Assembly: GCF_027925445.1 (NCBI RefSeq)
Contig: NZ_AP027149.1
Location: 3,112,501-3,176,500, forward strand
Length of the DNA: 64,000 nucleotides
From: Methylocystis bryophila
GTDB lineage: Bacteria; Pseudomonadota; Alphaproteobacteria; Rhizobiales; Beijerinckiaceae
Direction of reading: 5' to 3'
Of the stretch, positions 17,920 to 30,771 are shown one piece after another. Position 1 is the stretch's first letter; each line of letters starts with the position of its first letter. A program made the position numbers and the translations under genes. Below the pieces are notes generated by a model. The model saw only the letters and a list, made by a program, of their open reading frames with translations, did no database searches and was not told the origin of the DNA.

Positions 17920-18306
17920 TTACTCCGCCTCGTCCTCGACCTCGGCGGGAGGAACCAGGCCCTCGAGCCCGCGCAGCAGGTCTTCCTCGGTCATTCGGTC
18001 GAACTCGGCTTCGGCCGGGGAGTCGACGCCCTCGACCGCCGAGAGCACCGGAACGAGCTCGGTCTCGGGCTCGTCGACCTCGACGTGACGCTGCAGCGAG
18101 TGGATGAAGTCCTCCTCGAGATCCTTGGGCGCGAGCTCGGAATCGGCGATCTCACGCAAGGCGACGACCGGATTCTTGTCCTTGTCTCGATCGACGAGGA
18201 TCGGCTGCCCGGAGGAAATGAGGCGGGCGCGATGCGCGGCGAGCAGAACGAGGTCGAAGCGGTTTTCGATCTTGTCGACGCAATCCTCGACGGTGACGCG
18301 GGCCAT
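17920..18306 (-). CDS. rpoZ: RNA polymerase omega subunit
   Basis: 128 residues. MARVTVEDCVDKIENRFDLVLLAAHRAR is the conserved omega start, followed by KNPVVALREIA. The long acidic tail (Glu/Asp-rich after about residue 65) is typical of alphaproteobacterial RpoZ. Omega helps assemble RNA polymerase and forms part of a ppGpp-binding site in enterobacteria, which fits its place next to relA/spoT. Confidence 0.97.
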   Translation of the reverse strand: MARVTVEDCVDKIENRFDLVLLAAHRARLISSGQPILVDRDKDKNPVVALREIADSELAPKDLEEDFIHSLQRHVEVDEPETELVPVLSAVEGVDSPAEAEFDRMTEEDLLRGLEGLVPPAEVEDEAE

Positions 18307-18639
18307 GGCGCCGGCTCCTTTGCAGGGTTTTAGGGATTCGGAGTTGGTTGCTACTACGGCCGACCCGCGAAAGCAATGGCATTGCGCGCGTTCGAGCCGC
18401 GTTCCCGCGGCGCGACGCCACGCTCTCGGTCCACGCCCTGGTCGCGATGCCGGCGCAGAAGAAGAAAGAATGGAGCCCTTTTCGTTAGGCGCAAGCCTGA
18501 AATTTTTCGCCTTGCTGACGCCAGCGAGGTTTTACGCATGTCCAAATCTGCGGTTTTTATGTCCTTTGGGAGATGTGATGAGAATGGCACTATCCGCCTA
18601 GGCAAACTTGCCTTCAGATGTAACCGCGGAGCACAAAAT
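18307..18639. other. Intergenic region upstream of rpoZ and the DJ-1 gene
   Basis: 333 bases between divergent genes. It should hold both promoters. No operator, repeat or RNA gene was recognised. Confidence 0.35.
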
Positions 18640-19398
18640 ATGAATCAAAAGACCATTCAATACCAAATTCCCTCCTACGAGGGATTCGCTGAAGGACTAT
18701 CTCCCCCGGGAACGAAAACATTTCGCGTCGGAATCATTATTGGGCCAGGCTTCCTACCAATGGACATGGTCGGCATCCATGCCGTATTTGGGTTCTGCCC
18801 CGGGACAGAGATTCACTTGCTTTGGAAGTCTCTCGATCTAGTAGAAGGCTTCCCCTCTTGGTGGACAAGGCCGACGACAACCTTCGACAACTGTCCAGAT
18901 CACTTCGACGTTCTGGCTATTCCCATGCTGGCGCCGGAAACCACTAACGATCCTGAACTTATCGCCTTTGTGGCCGAGCAAGGACGCAAAGCAAGATACG
19001 TGATCGGGGTCTGCAACGGCGTCGTGGCGCTCGGCGCGGCTGGCCTGCTGAAGGGAAAGCGTGTGACGACGAGCATAAACTCCCTCCCGCTTCTCACTCA
19101 GCTCGGCGCGGCCGAAGTCGTTACGACGGGGGGCGTCGTCGTCGACGGAAATATTTATACTGCGAGGCCGAGCATCGGTGGTTTCGAAGCCGCGCTGATG
19201 GTCGCGGATCGCGCCCTCGGCCATCAATCTGCTCAAATGGCGAATTTGATCGTCGAATATGATCCGCATCCGCCGCTTGGTCCCGGCACCGTCGAAAATG
19301 CTGGAAAGGAAATCACGGATCGATATGCGGGTTTGATCGCTGGCGTCATCCACGAGTACAGCCGTGGGGCGATCCCCGCTTACGAAAAGTGGCGATAA
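18640..19398 (+). CDS. DJ-1/PfpI family protein, isonitrile hydratase-like
   Basis: 252 residues. It has the class-I glutamine amidotransferase-like fold of DJ-1/PfpI, with the nucleophile-elbow motif VIGVCNGVVALGAAGLL (Cys125) and the late TARPSIGGFEAAL segment. Relatives include isonitrile hydratase and other lyases/hydrolases. It begins at the ATG in ACAAAATATG at 18640; longer in-frame starts lack coding character. A GlxA-type regulator follows 52 bases later, suggesting a regulated catabolic pair. Base composition is lower in GC than the flanks. Confidence 0.78.
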   Translation: MNQKTIQYQIPSYEGFAEGLSPPGTKTFRVGIIIGPGFLPMDMVGIHAVFGFCPGTEIHLLWKSLDLVEGFPSWWTRPTTTFDNCPDHFDVLAIPMLAPETTNDPELIAFVAEQGRKARYVIGVCNGVVALGAAGLLKGKRVTTSINSLPLLTQLGAAEVVTTGGVVVDGNIYTARPSIGGFEAALMVADRALGHQSAQMANLIVEYDPHPPLGPGTVENAGKEITDRYAGLIAGVIHEYSRGAIPAYEKWR

Positions 19399-19450
19399 AC
19401 TCCCAGCCGCCAATCGCCGTCGCCGTCCAAGGGGCGGCGGCGATGTCCCC

Positions 19451-20467
19451 ATGATCTCGTATGCAGCACGCGGAACCATGCAACATAAGGTCACATTTCT
19501 TGTGCATCCGAAGTTCGAGTCGCTCGATTTGAGCGGCCCGTGCTCTGCGTTCAATCTGGTAAATGAGTTTTACGATAGTCGTTACGCTATAAATGTAGTG
19601 TCTGCCGAAGGCGGAGAAATAATAGATAGAGCTGGTATAATCATCAACTCTAAAAAATTTGCGGACGTTGCCGAAAATGAAACAATTCTAGTGGTTGGAG
19701 GACCCGCCGCCCATCTCCTCGAATTGGATCCGGCAACCAAGAACCTTCTCGCGGAATATGCTTCTCCCACCAATCGGGTCGCGAGCGTTTGCACGGGAGC
19801 TTTTCTCTTAGCGTCGGCGGGCTTGCTCGACGATCGGCGAGCGACGACTCATTGGCGCTATGCGGGAATCCTTCAAAGCCGATATCCTCGCGTGCAAGTG
19901 GACGCAGACCGCATTTTTATCAAGGATGGCAACGTCTGGACGTCGGCAGGATTAACAGCGGGTATCGATCTTGCACTGGCCCTGATCGAAAATGATTGCG
20001 GTTCCGATATCGCAAAAGGCGTGGCGAGAGATATGGTCGTCTACCATCGTAGACTGGGCGGTCAGTCTCAATATTCCACAATGTTGGAAATCATGCCCAC
20101 CTCGCATCGTGTCAGAGAAGCTCTCTGCTACGCTCGCGCTCATTTGGACAAGCCCCTGTCCGTCGAAACTCTTGCAGATGCTGCGGGTGTTGGGCTGCGC
20201 CAATTCAGCCGGATTTTCATAAATGCGACGGGAACCACGCCCGCCAAGGCCGTCGAGCGGCTTCGATTGGAGGCCGCGCGTCCGAAGATCGAGGAAGGAT
20301 CGGAGCCGATCGAACGGATCGCGCAAGCCGTGGGCTTTGGGTCGGCGGATACAATGTGCCGAAGTTTCGTCAAAGCCTGCGGCCGCACGCCGCAAGAGTT
20401 GCGCCGGTCAGCCCGCAAGCATCCTGGCTCTAATCCCTCGACGGGCTCGAGCGGGCAGGACGCGTGA
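19451..20467 (+). CDS. GlxA-family transcriptional regulator (DJ-1/PfpI plus AraC DNA-binding domain)
   Basis: 338 residues. The N-terminal DJ-1/PfpI-like sensor domain carries VCTGAFLLASAGLL. It is followed by a C-terminal AraC/XylS double helix-turn-helix (about 235-330: VETLADAAGVGLRQFSRIF and IERIAQAVGFGSADTMCRSF). Such proteins activate adjacent catabolic genes. The start may instead be the ATG at 19478. The first half is AT-rich for this genome (for example around 19610-19680), suggesting acquisition by transfer. Confidence 0.85.
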   Translation: MISYAARGTMQHKVTFLVHPKFESLDLSGPCSAFNLVNEFYDSRYAINVVSAEGGEIIDRAGIIINSKKFADVAENETILVVGGPAAHLLELDPATKNLLAEYASPTNRVASVCTGAFLLASAGLLDDRRATTHWRYAGILQSRYPRVQVDADRIFIKDGNVWTSAGLTAGIDLALALIENDCGSDIAKGVARDMVVYHRRLGGQSQYSTMLEIMPTSHRVREALCYARAHLDKPLSVETLADAAGVGLRQFSRIFINATGTTPAKAVERLRLEAARPKIEEGSEPIERIAQAVGFGSADTMCRSFVKACGRTPQELRRSARKHPGSNPSTGSSGQDA

Positions 20468-20568
20468 ATTCGGGCTGAAAAAGGTGCGCTCGACCCCCTC
20501 ACTGCGAATTCTGCGTTCCGCGATGGCGATGAGCGCGTGATCGGTGAACGAGACCACGCGCCCGCCGT

Positions 20569-25338
<4,770 letters not shown>

Positions 25339-25869
25339 GTCGATTCAATCCTTATGTATCTCGTCCGCACTCGAGGGCGCGAAAGCCATGCTCCCTCCGG
25401 AGCCTTCCGGAGGCGAGCGGCGTCCTCCAGCGATGCAAGAGTTGCGGCTCGGCGAACCGGCGCGGGGCCTAGCGTTCGCCAGCCGTATTCCTGCCAGATT
25501 TGAACGGGGGTGACAAGAAAGCCATCGAGAGGGCGCCGGGCAAGCTCGATGCGCGGCTTATCGCCTCATAGGCGATCCTGGCCCGCTCCCGTCGAGGCGC
25601 GGAGAGGTCCCGATGCCAAATACTTTCATACAAGCGCTCGCAAGAAGTCGTTTTCAATTGGTTGCGCCTCCGACGAAGGTAGTGGTGAAGCCTGCCACGG
25701 CAGGTAGAGCTTACGAATTCAATGGTTAAGTTTACATCTCGTACTACTACGTATTGCTTCCTATCTGCCTCGACGTACTATCACTATGTGCGCGACGTCG
25801 GCGATATCGGCAAAGCGCATAACATCATGATTGCTATGATTTACAAATGGAAAGCTTAGGGAGAGCTTT
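25339..25869. other. gltB leader and upstream region of the HAF-repeat gene
   Basis: 531 bases between divergent genes. Two perfect hairpins are visible: CCTCCGGA-GCCT-TCCGGAGG (25394-25413), 55 bases before the gltB start, and CCTGCC-AC-GGCAGG (25693-25706). The segment 25620-25860 is AT-rich and probably holds the promoter of the plus-strand gene. No gene is visible. Confidence 0.45.
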
Positions 25870-27114
25870 ATGAGACGGATAGTAAGACTCTGCTCTTTTG
25901 CGCTTTGGATGATTGCGATCGGCTCCTGGGCTACCGACGCTCCAGCGCAGGTTTCGATCTCCGCTCCATGCGCTTTGCCGTCGAGCGGCGCCATAATTGG
26001 TTTTGCGCCGGGATCACCCACGGCTCGCAAGCTGATTCTTCAACGAACGATCCGATGCTTACAGGCGAGAGGCGCGCTGACGGCCTCTGGAGCTCCAGAC
26101 AAGGGCGACCACTTCGTCACCTTCGATCCACCCGGCTCCTTCTTCACCGTGCCTTCCGGGATTACCCTGGACGGAAGGATCACCGGATATTTTGGCGACG
26201 CGAGCGGCGTGCAGCACGGCTTCCTGCGCACGCCGAGCGGGACATTTGTCATTTTCGATCCGCCGGGCTCCGTGCGCACGCTGCCCACCGATCTTGATCC
26301 AGCTGGAGAAATCACGGGCGCCTATTGTGACACGGCCTCATGTGCGCCCCAGCACGGCTTCGTGCGAGATGCGGCTGGGGCTTTCGTGACCTTCAATGCG
26401 CCAGGGACCTCCGCCAGCATAGAGGCTCCGATATGGAACACCGGCGGCCCGCCTCCAAGCATCAACCTACAGGGCACGATCGCTGGAACCTATAGCGATG
26501 CGCATTTGACCGAGCACGGTTTTATCCTTTCCAAAAGCGGGGCCCTCACGACGATCGATGCGCCGAACGCTCTTTCTACCGAGGTTCTCGCCATCAACCC
26601 GTCAGGCGTTGTCGTGGGTGATTTGTGCAACTCCACCCACTGCGGCATCGGCTTTGTCCGCACCCCCGACGGAAGCTTCAACACGATCAACACGCCGGGC
26701 GCTTCCTGTGGAGGCTCGATCGCCACGGGCGTCAACCCGGCGGGCGCGATCGTCGGGATGACTTATGACTCCAGCTGCACCACTCCCCTCGCTTACTTGC
26801 GCAGCCCCGACGGAAAAATCACCACATTCGCGATCCCGGGCGCGCTAACTTTCGCACCCCAAGCCATCAACCTCACGGGACTTATTACAGGGTGGTTCTA
26901 TGACGCCGCGGGCCTGTTTCACGCATTTCTACGGAGCCCCAACGGGATGGTCACCACAATCGACGTGCCTGGCTCGTTCGGAACTCTGGGTCTCGGAATT
27001 AATTCGGCGGGCGTGATTATCGGAATCTATCTCGATGCGGGCGGCGCGTATCACGGCTTCGCGCGAAGCCCGGGTGGCGCCAACCGCTTGGGTTTGACCC
27101 TGACGACTCCGTAA
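25870..27114 (+). CDS. Exported HAF-repeat protein
   Basis: 414 residues. Signal peptide to about residue 27 (DAPAQ). The rest is built from seven or eight repeats of about 45 residues with the pattern F-x-x-P-G ... G-I-N-x-x-G-x-I-x-G-x-Y-x-D-x-x-G-x-x-H-G-F-L-R-x-P-x-G. This is the HAF-type extracellular beta repeat. Role unknown; such proteins occur in secreted or surface proteins of environmental bacteria. GGGAGAG precedes the ATG. It ends without a sorting tail, although an exosortase cassette begins 280 bases downstream. Confidence 0.75.
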   Translation: MRRIVRLCSFALWMIAIGSWATDAPAQVSISAPCALPSSGAIIGFAPGSPTARKLILQRTIRCLQARGALTASGAPDKGDHFVTFDPPGSFFTVPSGITLDGRITGYFGDASGVQHGFLRTPSGTFVIFDPPGSVRTLPTDLDPAGEITGAYCDTASCAPQHGFVRDAAGAFVTFNAPGTSASIEAPIWNTGGPPPSINLQGTIAGTYSDAHLTEHGFILSKSGALTTIDAPNALSTEVLAINPSGVVVGDLCNSTHCGIGFVRTPDGSFNTINTPGASCGGSIATGVNPAGAIVGMTYDSSCTTPLAYLRSPDGKITTFAIPGALTFAPQAINLTGLITGWFYDAAGLFHAFLRSPNGMVTTIDVPGSFGTLGLGINSAGVIIGIYLDAGGAYHGFARSPGGANRLGLTLTTP

Positions 27115-27391
27115 CGGCCGCTTGCGTAACTTCTGCACGGCGCGCCAGCGCGCGCGGCGAAGGTCAAAATCCTGGCCGATCGCCCGACTCCACGCTGGCG
27201 CAATTGCGCCCCTTTGACCGCCCGGCCCCGATGAAACCTCGCGCTATACGAGTCCAGCCTAAACTCAGTCTATACTTTAGTTTTCACATTTCGCAATTGT
27301 CCTGAATTGGACATCATAAAAAATCGTGATAGCTTGAACATTAGGATTGTTTTCCGCGTCGACTTGACGCCGCGTTGAGGGAGCCTCACAC

Positions 27392-27580
27392 ATGGAAAAA
27401 TTGGCCAAGACGTCGGGTTTAGTAGCGATCATCTCTGTGGCCGCCGGTCCGGCCCTTGCTGAGCGTGAGGGACATGGCCATGGCGGCGGCGCCCCTGCGC
27501 CCGAGATCGGCGCCGGGGTGGTGGGAGTGCTCCTTGCGATGGCCGCCGTGCGATATTTTCGCCAGCGCACTCGGGGATAA
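27392..27580 (+). CDS. Tiny exported protein with PEP-CTERM-like sorting tail
   Basis: 62 residues in three parts. A signal peptide (to PALA, about residue 23) is followed by a short His/Gly-rich segment (EREGHGHGGG). A tripartite C-terminus follows: APAPEIGAGV, then a hydrophobic helix, then FRQRTRG. Motif, helix and basic end is the layout of exosortase sorting signals. The tail resembles that of the 30772 protein (both have a P-rich start, GAGV-x-G and a terminal RQR). An exosortase gene starts 36 bases downstream. AGGGAG lies before the ATG. The mature peptide would be only about 10-15 residues. Confidence 0.68.
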   Translation: MEKLAKTSGLVAIISVAAGPALAEREGHGHGGGAPAPEIGAGVVGVLLAMAAVRYFRQRTRG

Positions 27581-27616
27581 TCCGACGCCGAAAGAGCCGA
27601 CGGTGCGAGACGGCAA

Positions 27617-28513
27617 ATGAGAGATCAGGGGCTTGGCGCGCCGTCTCGAGACGAGGCGCCAAGGTTGGGTCCTGCGGGAACTATCGATTGGAGCGGGTGG
27701 GCGGAGCGCCTGTTGCTGCGCTTGAAACTCACCGACGCGAACGTCCTGCTTCTTTACAGCTTCGCGCTTTTCGTGATTGCCGGCGTTCAGCGTTTCCTTG
27801 ATGACAGCTCCTTGGACGCGCTGCTCGAGTTCAACGCCGGGGAAATTTTGGCGTTGTGCGCGATCTATTCGCTGGTCACAGCCAAAACGGGCGTCATCAC
27901 ACTCTCCCGCATAGATTTCGCCGTGATTTCCGCATGCGCGCTGCTCATGCTGGCGCCTGTGTCGCAGCACTTCGCATTCTTGGGCGCCGGCCTCGCGGGG
28001 CTTTATTTTGTGATTCATTATCCACGCCGCGCCGCCTTGGCGCAGGTGGGCCAGCTTTGGCTAGCGATCGCCTGTTACGAGTCCTTCGGTCGCCTCTTCT
28101 TCAAGCTGGTCTCCGCGCCGCTGATGCAGGCGGAGCTTTCCATGATCGCGCTGATCGGTCCCCCCCTTGGTTTTCCGGTCAGCAAGGACGGGATTCGTCT
28201 CGTCTCACCGGATGGGTGGTTCATCTTCATGTTGGAGCGATGTTCCGCATTCCATAACATCTCGCTCGCAATTCTCATGTGGTTATCGTTCCTGAAACTG
28301 GCCAGTGCAGAGGCCGAGAGGCCGCAGTTCGCCGCGCTTGGAATCGCCGTTCTCTCCATCTTTCTCCTGAACGAATGGCGGATGCTGCTGATGACGCCTT
28401 CTCCGACCGCATTTTATTTCTGGCATGGAGGAGCCGGCGCGCTGCTCTTCTCATGCGCCGCTTTTTTCGCTGTCGCCGTCCCCACTGCGCTTTCCTTGCG
28501 ACGACCCGCTTGA
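27617..28513 (+). CDS. Exosortase family transpeptidase/protease
   Basis: 298 residues with about eight hydrophobic helices. The three residues expected for exosortases/archaeosortases are present in order: Cys209 in LERCSAFHN, Arg255 in LNEWRMLL and His270 in YFWHGG. The family cleaves C-terminal sorting signals of exported proteins in the inner membrane. It is shorter than EpsH-type exosortases with fused domains, and the usual CSG is CSA here, so the subtype is uncertain. Candidate substrates are encoded at 27392 and 30772. The next gene overlaps its stop by one base. Confidence 0.8.
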   Translation: MRDQGLGAPSRDEAPRLGPAGTIDWSGWAERLLLRLKLTDANVLLLYSFALFVIAGVQRFLDDSSLDALLEFNAGEILALCAIYSLVTAKTGVITLSRIDFAVISACALLMLAPVSQHFAFLGAGLAGLYFVIHYPRRAALAQVGQLWLAIACYESFGRLFFKLVSAPLMQAELSMIALIGPPLGFPVSKDGIRLVSPDGWFIFMLERCSAFHNISLAILMWLSFLKLASAEAERPQFAALGIAVLSIFLLNEWRMLLMTPSPTAFYFWHGGAGALLFSCAAFFAVAVPTALSLRRPA

Positions 28514-29043
28514 TGGATCGGCTGCGCTGGATTGTCGTTCTGATCATAAGCGGCGCGCTTTTGGGCGGCGTCCTTGGACGCCTCCGCTATGCAAGCTCCG
28601 ATCTCGCTGAAACGCAGTTCGAAATTGGGCGCCCTTCCGAGTCGGGGCCAATGCGCATCTCCGGCGAATTCACGGATCCCCTCAACTATCTCACAGGCTA
28701 TGAGTTTATCTTGCCCCGGTGTCCCCAGCCGCTCGCCGTCCTGCCTGTGTCCACGCGCACATTGGCGATCCCGCCGAGCGAATATCAGTATCCTCAGTCG
28801 GGCGAATATGCCGTCTCTTACGTTTACAACGGCGGCGTCTATGCCGAAGAAGGGATTGCCGCGCGGCTGCGCCTCCTGCGCATGCTCTATCGTTTCGAGT
28901 CGCTCTTCGGCCTCACGGACGCGCGCGGCTACGCGTTTTTTCTGAAGCTCTGGATTCCCGCGAATTGCGCCGGCGTCTCAACCGCCGAAGCGGAATCTTT
29001 CCAGCGTAGCCTCATCACGAGGGTCGGCTCAAAGCCGCGCTGA
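28513..29043 (+). CDS. Exosortase-linked membrane-anchored protein, unknown
   Basis: 176 residues. One N-terminal membrane anchor (about 6-23) precedes a roughly 150-residue periplasmic domain with two Cys (in LPRCPQ and PANCAG) that could form a disulfide. TGATG overlap with the exosortase gene implies translational coupling. By position it resembles the EpsI-type accessory proteins beside other exosortases, but I see no clear sequence similarity. Function unknown. Confidence 0.7.
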   Translation: MDRLRWIVVLIISGALLGGVLGRLRYASSDLAETQFEIGRPSESGPMRISGEFTDPLNYLTGYEFILPRCPQPLAVLPVSTRTLAIPPSEYQYPQSGEYAVSYVYNGGVYAEEGIAARLRLLRMLYRFESLFGLTDARGYAFFLKLWIPANCAGVSTAEAESFQRSLITRVGSKPR

Positions 29044-29559
29044 TCAGTCCGACATGATGAGCGCCCAAAAAACCTTGTAGCGGGCCTCGGGCGCATAGGC
29101 TGTGGCGATCCCCATGCGCCGCACATGCGGCTCGAGCAAATTCTCGTTGTGGAGCTTCGAACGTCGCCAGCCCGCGAGCGCCGCGTCAAAGCTCTTGTAG
29201 CCGGCCGAGACATTCTCGACCGCATAGCCCCTGCCCCGACCGCATGCGGCGATCCTCTTGAGGAAAGTGCCTTTCACATTGTGGTCGAGCCGGCCGGCCT
29301 CCGCCATCGCATTCGCCTGGAATTGCGCCGCCTTTTGCAACGCCGGGTCATTCGCGACCTCCGCGAGCCCGTTGGTCTTGCGATAGAGCGAGATCATCTC
29401 ACGCGCGACATTCTCGTCGAGGCTCGCGCCTCCGGACTCTAGAGCATGATGCTCGGGCGGCTGCAGAAGGCCCGTGGACGCCGGCTCTGTGGAGTTGCAC
29501 CCGGCAAGGACGAGAGCGGCACAGGCCGAGAGGCCTATTCTGTAGATTGTGTCGCGCAT
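29044..29559 (-). CDS. CAP-domain (SCP/YkwD-like) lipoprotein
   Basis: 171 residues. The lipobox LVLAGC (Cys21) marks it as an outer- or inner-membrane lipoprotein. The rest is a CAP fold with LQKAAQFQANAMAEAG, a DHN segment, AENVSAGYKSFDAALAGWRRSKLHNENLL (key residues E-N, W, H-x-x-N-L) and a final W. Bacterial CAP proteins of this class are exported and poorly understood. It converges with the exosortase operon, ending one base after it. Confidence 0.82.
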   Translation of the reverse strand: MRDTIYRIGLSACAALVLAGCNSTEPASTGLLQPPEHHALESGGASLDENVAREMISLYRKTNGLAEVANDPALQKAAQFQANAMAEAGRLDHNVKGTFLKRIAACGRGRGYAVENVSAGYKSFDAALAGWRRSKLHNENLLEPHVRRMGIATAYAPEARYKVFWALIMSD

Positions 29560-29742
29560 GAAGCTTTTACGGTTTCATCGGAATGGTCGCGCGCCGGTTA
29601 CTAAAGCTGATCCAGCGGCAAAAATAGGGCGCGGCCGACACGCGAGGCGATCACGCCTTTGAAAGGAGCCGTGGATTTACGCTTGAATCCCGGCCGCGCG
29701 CGCTAATTTCTTGCCTGCTTCCTCACGGCGCGGAAGGCCGAG

Positions 29743-29952
29743 ATGAATTTTTTCGTCAAAGCCAGGGACTTGGGCGGCGCCGAGCACACGATCCTGTGCG
29801 ACGCTCCTGAGCGCGCGCTCGAAATCGAGAAGGAAAAGAAGGCCACGGGCTGCGAAGTCTGGGTCGAGGACGGCGCGGGCCAGCGCCTCGATGACGCCGC
29901 TCTCCGCGATTTGGCGGGCAGAGGCGAGCGGCCTTCAGCGACGTCTCATTGA
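29743..29952 (+). CDS. Small hypothetical cytoplasmic protein
   Basis: 69 residues, with no signal peptide or membrane segment. A beta-alpha-beta pattern is suggested by MNFFVKARDLGG, a charged helix EIEKEKKATG and EVWVEDGAGQ. GGAAGG lies 7 bases before the ATG. It stands alone between the CAP lipoprotein gene and the duplicated promoter region. No family recognised. Confidence 0.6.
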   Translation: MNFFVKARDLGGAEHTILCDAPERALEIEKEKKATGCEVWVEDGAGQRLDDAALRDLAGRGERPSATSH

Positions 29953-30006
29953 CAGACGAGAGGTGCGCGGAGCGCGCCAGGGAAAGGCCAGATTGAAGAA
30001 AGCAAC

Positions 30007-30168
30007 TGTGGCGCTTTTGCCACAGGTCGAGAAAATCATACGCATGTATACGTATGAATATTTACTCGCGAGCCATTCTCTGGCTTCTTCCCGACGGCGA
30101 GGCCTGGGCGGAGGCTGAGCGCGCCTTCTTCCGCGCGTGATGCTGCGCCTGCTTGAAGAAGGATATCT
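30007..30168 (+). promoter_or_regulatory. Upstream control region 1 (paired with 30606-30768)
   Basis: Three elements recur at the same spacing before two different genes. Here they are the perfect inverted repeat TGTGGC-N6-GCCACA (30007-30024), the block ATATTTACT (30058-30066) and the ribosome-site block AGAAGGATATCT (30157-30168). The start codon GTG lies at 30172. Confidence 0.65.
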
Positions 30169-30171
30169 TGT

Positions 30172-30522
30172 GTGAGGTCCTTGAAAGCCAATCGCGCCCT
30201 CGCGAGCGCACTCGCGGCCATGACCTTCGGAGCTTGGCTTGGCGCGCTGGCGCCAGTCGGCGCGTCGCCGGTGATCGTTAGGGGGCCTGGCGATTTAATC
30301 AGCGGAAAGACGACTATCTATCTCGACGCCGCCAATGGCGGATCGGCATATTTCAGCCGAGCACATAGCGGCGCGGTCAGTGGCGACAATGGTGGCCGGG
30401 GCCTTGTCCACGGCTTCAAGCTTGCGGCAGCGTCGGAACCACGCCTGGCTGAAGGGCTTCTCAGCTTTGCCGTCTTCTCGGTGATACTCATTCTCGCCAG
30501 GTTCCGTGGGCTTCTCGTCTAA
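30172..30522 (+). CDS. Small exported protein with C-terminal membrane helix, possible sorting substrate
   Basis: 116 residues. A signal peptide ends near VGASP (about residue 33). A polar, Gly-rich middle (SGAVSGDNGGRG) follows, then EPRLAEG, a hydrophobic helix and ARFRGLLV. The arrangement Pro-containing motif, helix and Arg resembles a sorting tail but is less convincing than those at 27392 and 30772. The GTG start is supported by AGAAGGATATCT three bases upstream, exactly as in the next gene, with which it shares a duplicated upstream region. Confidence 0.6.
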   Translation: MRSLKANRALASALAAMTFGAWLGALAPVGASPVIVRGPGDLISGKTTIYLDAANGGSAYFSRAHSGAVSGDNGGRGLVHGFKLAAASEPRLAEGLLSFAVFSVILILARFRGLLV

Positions 30523-30605
30523 TTGCGCGGCTCGGCGCTCTCGCGCCTAGAGGATCCGCGCCCGAGTCGAATGACGTCGGTCCCGCTTCGCCGTCGAGCG
30601 AAGCG

Positions 30606-30768
30606 TGTGGTACTTTTGCTACGCCTTGGAGTAAAAACACGCCCGCTGACGCGCGCATATTTACTATCGACGATTCTTTTGTCTTCCTGGCGAGGCGTTA
30701 GGCCGCGGGATGACGGCGGTCTTCCCTGATTGATTCTGCGCCTCAGCGCCAACCACAGAAGGATATCT
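30606..30768 (+). promoter_or_regulatory. Upstream control region 2 (paired with 30007-30168)
   Basis: Degenerate inverted repeat TGTGGT-ACTTTT-GCTACG (30606-30623, 14 of 18 bases as in region 1), ATATTTACT (30657-30665) and AGAAGGATATCT (30757-30768). Spacing to the start codon matches region 1 to within one base. Sequence between the blocks is only loosely conserved. Confidence 0.65.
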
Positions 30769-30771
30769 GCT

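Noticed and set aside
30007..30024. Sigma-54 promoter (TGGC...TTGC) before the 30172 gene, as in some PEP-CTERM regulons
   Set aside because: Only 7 bases separate GG and GC where sigma-54 needs 10; the site is better described as an inverted repeat.
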